From JAFMPW01 sp040830565 (GTDB lineage Bacteria > Bacteroidota > Bacteroidia > Flavobacteriales > Flavobacteriaceae): a stretch of DNA of 17,275 nucleotides. Below are positions 14,669 to 17,275 of this stretch, piece by piece. A program made the position numbers and the translations under genes. The stretch is taken from positions 1 to 17,275 of the forward strand of contig JBFOMC010000263.1 in NCBI GenBank assembly GCA_040830565.1. The letters are read 5' to 3'. A model generated the notes under the pieces. The model worked only from the letters and a program-made list of their open reading frames with translations. It was not told the DNA's origin and made no database searches. The stretch's first letter is position 1. The number at the start of each line of letters is the position of its first letter.

Positions 14669-15367
14669 ATGCCAGATAAACCAACCTCTTTCTCTATAAA
14701 ACGCTGGGCAGATGATGACAGGCCTCGCGAAAAATTAATGCGAAATAATAGGTCTGTGCTCTCAGATGCAGAATTAATAGCCATTCTCATTGGCTCCGGC
14801 ACCCCGAAAGAAAGTGCCGTTGCCTTATCAAAACGTATATTGGCCTCAGTAGGCAATAACCTCAATGAATTGGGGAAATGTTCGGTGCAGCAGTTGATGA
14901 AGTTTAAAGGAATTGGAGAGGCCAAGGCCGTATCTATAGTGGCTGCCTTGGAAATTGGACGCAGACGAAGAGAAGAAGGTCCCAGGAGGCTTAAAAAGAT
15001 CAGGGATGCTAAGGATGTACAAAGTCTAATGCAACCCCTTATAGCAGATCTCCCTCATGAGGAATTTTGGATCATTTACCTGAATAATTCTAATGGCATT
15101 TTGAGACATTCTCAATTAAGTAAAGGGGGTATTACCGGAACACTTGTAGATATAAGGCTTATAATGAAAGAGGCATTGGAGTTAGGAGCTATAGGTTTAA
15201 TACTAGTTCACAATCATCCCTCCGGGATCTTAAAACCAAGCCTTGCGGATATTAACCTTACAGAAAAAATAAAGTTAGCAGCCGAAGAGCTTGAAATTAA
15301 GCTTTTGGATCATCTGATAATAGCAGCACATCACTATTTCAGTTTTGCCGATAAGAAAATGCTATAA
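14669..15367 (+). CDS. radC: RadC family protein (JAB/MPN metalloprotease-like domain)
   Basis: A 232-aa RadC (UPF0758) protein. The N-terminal part carries a helix-hairpin-helix-like segment (KFKGIGEAKAVSIVAALEIGRR). The C-terminal MPN/JAB domain has the metal motif HNHPSG followed by Asp in SLADINLTEKI. The opening KRWADDDRPREKL is a hallmark of the family. The ATG at 14669 is chosen over a TTG at 14648, because the family begins close to it. The historic link to recombination repair is not well supported, so the actual role is uncertain. It follows mpl by 104 nt, and no strong promoter or terminator was found in the gap, so read-through from mpl is possible. Confidence 0.92.
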   Translation: MPDKPTSFSIKRWADDDRPREKLMRNNRSVLSDAELIAILIGSGTPKESAVALSKRILASVGNNLNELGKCSVQQLMKFKGIGEAKAVSIVAALEIGRRRREEGPRRLKKIRDAKDVQSLMQPLIADLPHEEFWIIYLNNSNGILRHSQLSKGGITGTLVDIRLIMKEALELGAIGLILVHNHPSGILKPSLADINLTEKIKLAAEELEIKLLDHLIIAAHHYFSFADKKML

Positions 15368-15380
15368 GCATTGAATACAA

Positions 15381-15408
15381 TTGAGAGAAATCAGAATTCG
15401 TATTTTTG
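15381..15408 (+). promoter_or_regulatory. Promoter of the deacetylase-like gene
   Basis: TTG (15381-15383), 17 nt, then TATTTTTG (15401-15408), a perfect TAnnTTTG box. It begins 13 nt after the radC stop codon and lies 15 nt ahead of the ATG at 15424. Confidence 0.62.
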
Positions 15409-15423
15409 GCCCATATAAGAACC

Positions 15424-16719
15424 ATGTTACTAATCTATACCCACCAAATTACACCGCGCTTCAGTTATATCATGAAGCACATTTTTACGCGTATTTTAGG
15501 GATAGAAGTGTCTTTCTCTACAAAGGTTGAAGACTTTATTAAACACACGGGCCCTAAAATTACCTATACCAAGCAACCACTTCAGAACGAGTTTTTTGTA
15601 AGAAGCAATGACCTTCTTTTTGAACAAGGGATAAATGATCTTCAAATTAACATGGGCGACTGGGAGGGGGTCCCTTGTTTTTTTAGCACCGGTGAACGAA
15701 GCAATTTACCCTACGACATTTTTTCTGCCAGCTTTTACATGCTTAGTAGGTACGAGGAATATCTACCCTATGTAAAGGACTTGCATGGAAGGTTTCCGCC
15801 TTCTGCAAGCATTGCTTATAAGCATAAATTTTTGAGGAAACCAGTGGTAGACATTTGGGCTTTTAAGCTTCTGGATCTGCTAAAAGAGAAGTTTCCAAAT
15901 TTGGTTTACAAAACCAATACCTTTAAGTATACTTCGGTCATAGATGTTACCACTTCGCATTGCTTTGCCTACAGAGGGTTTGTCAGGAGCATGGCAGGAT
16001 TCTTTCTAGACCTTTTTACTTTCAAATTAAGAAGGGTGGCTCAGCGTATTGCAGTTTGGTTCAATCCAAAAAAGGATCCCTATAATAACTTCGCCTGGCT
16101 AATAGACCTTCACAAAAAGCACAAGGTAAATAGCATGTTCTTTTTTCAGTTTGCAGAATATTCTACCTATGATAAAAATGTTTCGCCAAATAGTAATAGA
16201 TTCAAATATCTTATTAAATCTGTTGCGGACTATAGTGTAGTATCACTTGCCGCTTCTTACAGTTCTTTTAATAATAACGAACTGCTTAGAGAAGAGAAAA
16301 AAAGGCTTTCGAATGTTATCAATCGCCCAATAACAAATTCCAGACTGCGATATAATCGTGTAGATGTACCAGATACCTATAGATATCTTGTGGAGGCAGA
16401 ATTTACCAATGATTATACCATGGGCTATACGCATGAAATTGGTTTTAGGGCAGGGACTTCATATCCCTTTCAGTTTTACGATATTAACCTGGAAGTACAG
16501 CAGCCCATAAAAATTCATCCCTTTGCCTTTCATGACTATGCCCTGATCAACCTGAAGAAGGACGATCAAATATTTGGCGAATTGGATGGCTTACACCAGA
16601 GTGTCAAACAGGTTAATGGCAACTTTATTTCAATATTCTCCAATGAACTGTTAGGAAGTAAACAAAAAATTAACTGGTTAAAATTTTACGAAAAAGTGAT
16701 ACTGAAGTACCATGTATGA
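15424..16719 (+). CDS. Polysaccharide-deacetylase-like protein of the Bacteroidota type (degenerate active site)
   Basis: A 431-aa protein resembling the Bacteroidota polysaccharide deacetylase family with an N-terminal DUF7033-like domain (residues 1-150, with FLRKPVVDIWAF closing it) and a NodB-like barrel (about 165-415). Active-site-like segments are IDVTTSH (Asp174, His179), YTHEIGFRAGTSYPF and KIHPFAFHDYAL. The canonical metal pair (a second Asp next to the first) is absent, since Thr follows where Asp is expected. No signal peptide is seen, so it would act in the cytoplasm. The ATG at 15424 is chosen because an earlier start would overlap the promoter -7 box. Its last 8 bp overlap the HAD gene. 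An envelope or carbohydrate role is likely, but no exact function can be given. Confidence 0.78.
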   Translation: MLLIYTHQITPRFSYIMKHIFTRILGIEVSFSTKVEDFIKHTGPKITYTKQPLQNEFFVRSNDLLFEQGINDLQINMGDWEGVPCFFSTGERSNLPYDIFSASFYMLSRYEEYLPYVKDLHGRFPPSASIAYKHKFLRKPVVDIWAFKLLDLLKEKFPNLVYKTNTFKYTSVIDVTTSHCFAYRGFVRSMAGFFLDLFTFKLRRVAQRIAVWFNPKKDPYNNFAWLIDLHKKHKVNSMFFFQFAEYSTYDKNVSPNSNRFKYLIKSVADYSVVSLAASYSSFNNNELLREEKKRLSNVINRPITNSRLRYNRVDVPDTYRYLVEAEFTNDYTMGYTHEIGFRAGTSYPFQFYDINLEVQQPIKIHPFAFHDYALINLKKDDQIFGELDGLHQSVKQVNGNFISIFSNELLGSKQKINWLKFYEKVILKYHV

Positions 16720-17275
16720 TGCTATTGTAACTGATATTTTTTTTGATTTGGACCATACCCTTTGGGACTTCGAAAAAAATTCTGCGCTCACTTTTGAAAA
16801 GATCCTTCATGAACATCATATAGAGGTAGACCTAGCCCGTTTTTTAAGCTATTATATTCCTATTAATTTAGAATATTGGAAGCTGTATCGCGAAGAAAAG
16901 ATTGAAAAGAAGGCCCTTCGATACCAACGTCTTAAAACTACTTTTGATAAGCTGCACTTCTCTATCGAAGATGAGACGGTCGATAGTTTATCCACTGCGT
17001 ATATAGCACATCTTTCCTCATTTAATCATTTGCTTCCCAATACCTTAGAAGTATTAGAATACCTCAAGCCCAAATACAAACTGCACATTATAACCAACGG
17101 TTTTCAGGAAATTCAGGAAAAGAAAATGAGAAATTCCGGAATATTGAGTTATTTCGATCAAATTATCGATTCTGAGATGGCGGGTGTCAAAAAGCCAAAT
17201 CCGCACATATTTAGGATGGCCTTAAATAAAGCCAATGTAAACTCCAATAGCGCTATGATGATTGGATATAATATT
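16712..17275 (+). CDS. HAD-superfamily hydrolase, YjjG/YfnB-like (partial, 3' end off window)
   Basis: The first 188 codons of a HAD phosphatase in the noncanonical nucleotide phosphatase (YjjG-like) subfamily IA. Motif I is FFDLDHTLWDFEKNS (residues 10-24, nucleophile Asp12, general acid Asp14). Motif II Thr is in IITNGFQE, and motif III Lys is in EMAGVKKPNPHIF. A helical cap lies between motifs I and II (about 20-100). The gene starts 8 bp inside the deacetylase-like gene, so the two are translationally linked. The last residues read MMIGYNI: the motif IV Asp of related proteins (IGDN) is replaced by Tyr186. The window ends here, so the rest of motif IV cannot be judged. Confidence 0.88.
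   Translation, partial: MYDAIVTDIFFDLDHTLWDFEKNSALTFEKILHEHHIEVDLARFLSYYIPINLEYWKLYREEKIEKKALRYQRLKTTFDKLHFSIEDETVDSLSTAYIAHLSSFNHLLPNTLEVLEYLKPKYKLHIITNGFQEIQEKKMRNSGILSYFDQIIDSEMAGVKKPNPHIFRMALNKANVNSNSAMMIGYNI

Overview
The window looks like a chromosomal segment of a marine-type member of the Flavobacteriaceae (Bacteroidota). The evidence is AT-rich coding sequence without strong Shine-Dalgarno sites, promoter-like boxes of the Bacteroidota type (TTTG/TTG, 17-19 nt, TAnnTTTG or TAnnTTTA), and gene families typical of that group: a secreted S9 peptidase carrying a Bacteroidota beta-rich module, a LytS/LytTR pair, a very large alpha-2-macroglobulin, and a polysaccharide-deacetylase-like protein. 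No rRNA, tRNA, phage, insertion sequence or CRISPR array was seen.

Layout: (1) 31-2310, secreted prolyl-oligopeptidase-like S9 peptidase with a clear terminator. (2) 2568-4583, a probable operon of two tiny hydrophobic peptides (17 and 40 aa), a membrane histidine kinase and a LytTR response regulator. (3) 4640-5020, a convergent DoxX-like membrane protein; its terminator sits against the regulator's stop codon. (4) 5021-5629, a gene-free, repeat-rich stretch with two copies of a composite hexamer/heptamer repeat module. (5) 5630-11728 (minus), a roughly 2030-aa alpha-2-macroglobulin with an intact CNEQ thioester motif, whose last codons and stop lie inside a heptamer array. (6) 11922-13085 (minus), an SDR and a small cupin with another heptamer array between them. 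(7) 13206-17275 (plus), mpl (murein tripeptide recycling), radC, a deacetylase-like protein and a HAD phosphatase cut by the window edge.

Most genes are ordinary housekeeping or envelope functions. A2M guards the periplasm against proteases, Mpl recycles cell wall peptide, and the LytS/LytTR pair senses an envelope signal. The most unusual feature is the set of short tandem heptamers (ATTGnTA, CTTACTG, CCATCAA) flush with 3' ends of minus-strand genes. On the coding strand their units contain TAG/TAA, TAA or TAG, and TGA respectively. Because 7 is not a multiple of 3, each array puts a stop codon into all three frames. Other points of interest are the tandem micro-ORFs ahead of the kinase, an in-frame TGA apparently inside the signal peptide of the S9 peptidase, an SDR lacking the usual Tyr/Lys, a deacetylase-like protein with a degenerate active-site motif, and a HAD phosphatase with Tyr in place of the motif IV Asp.
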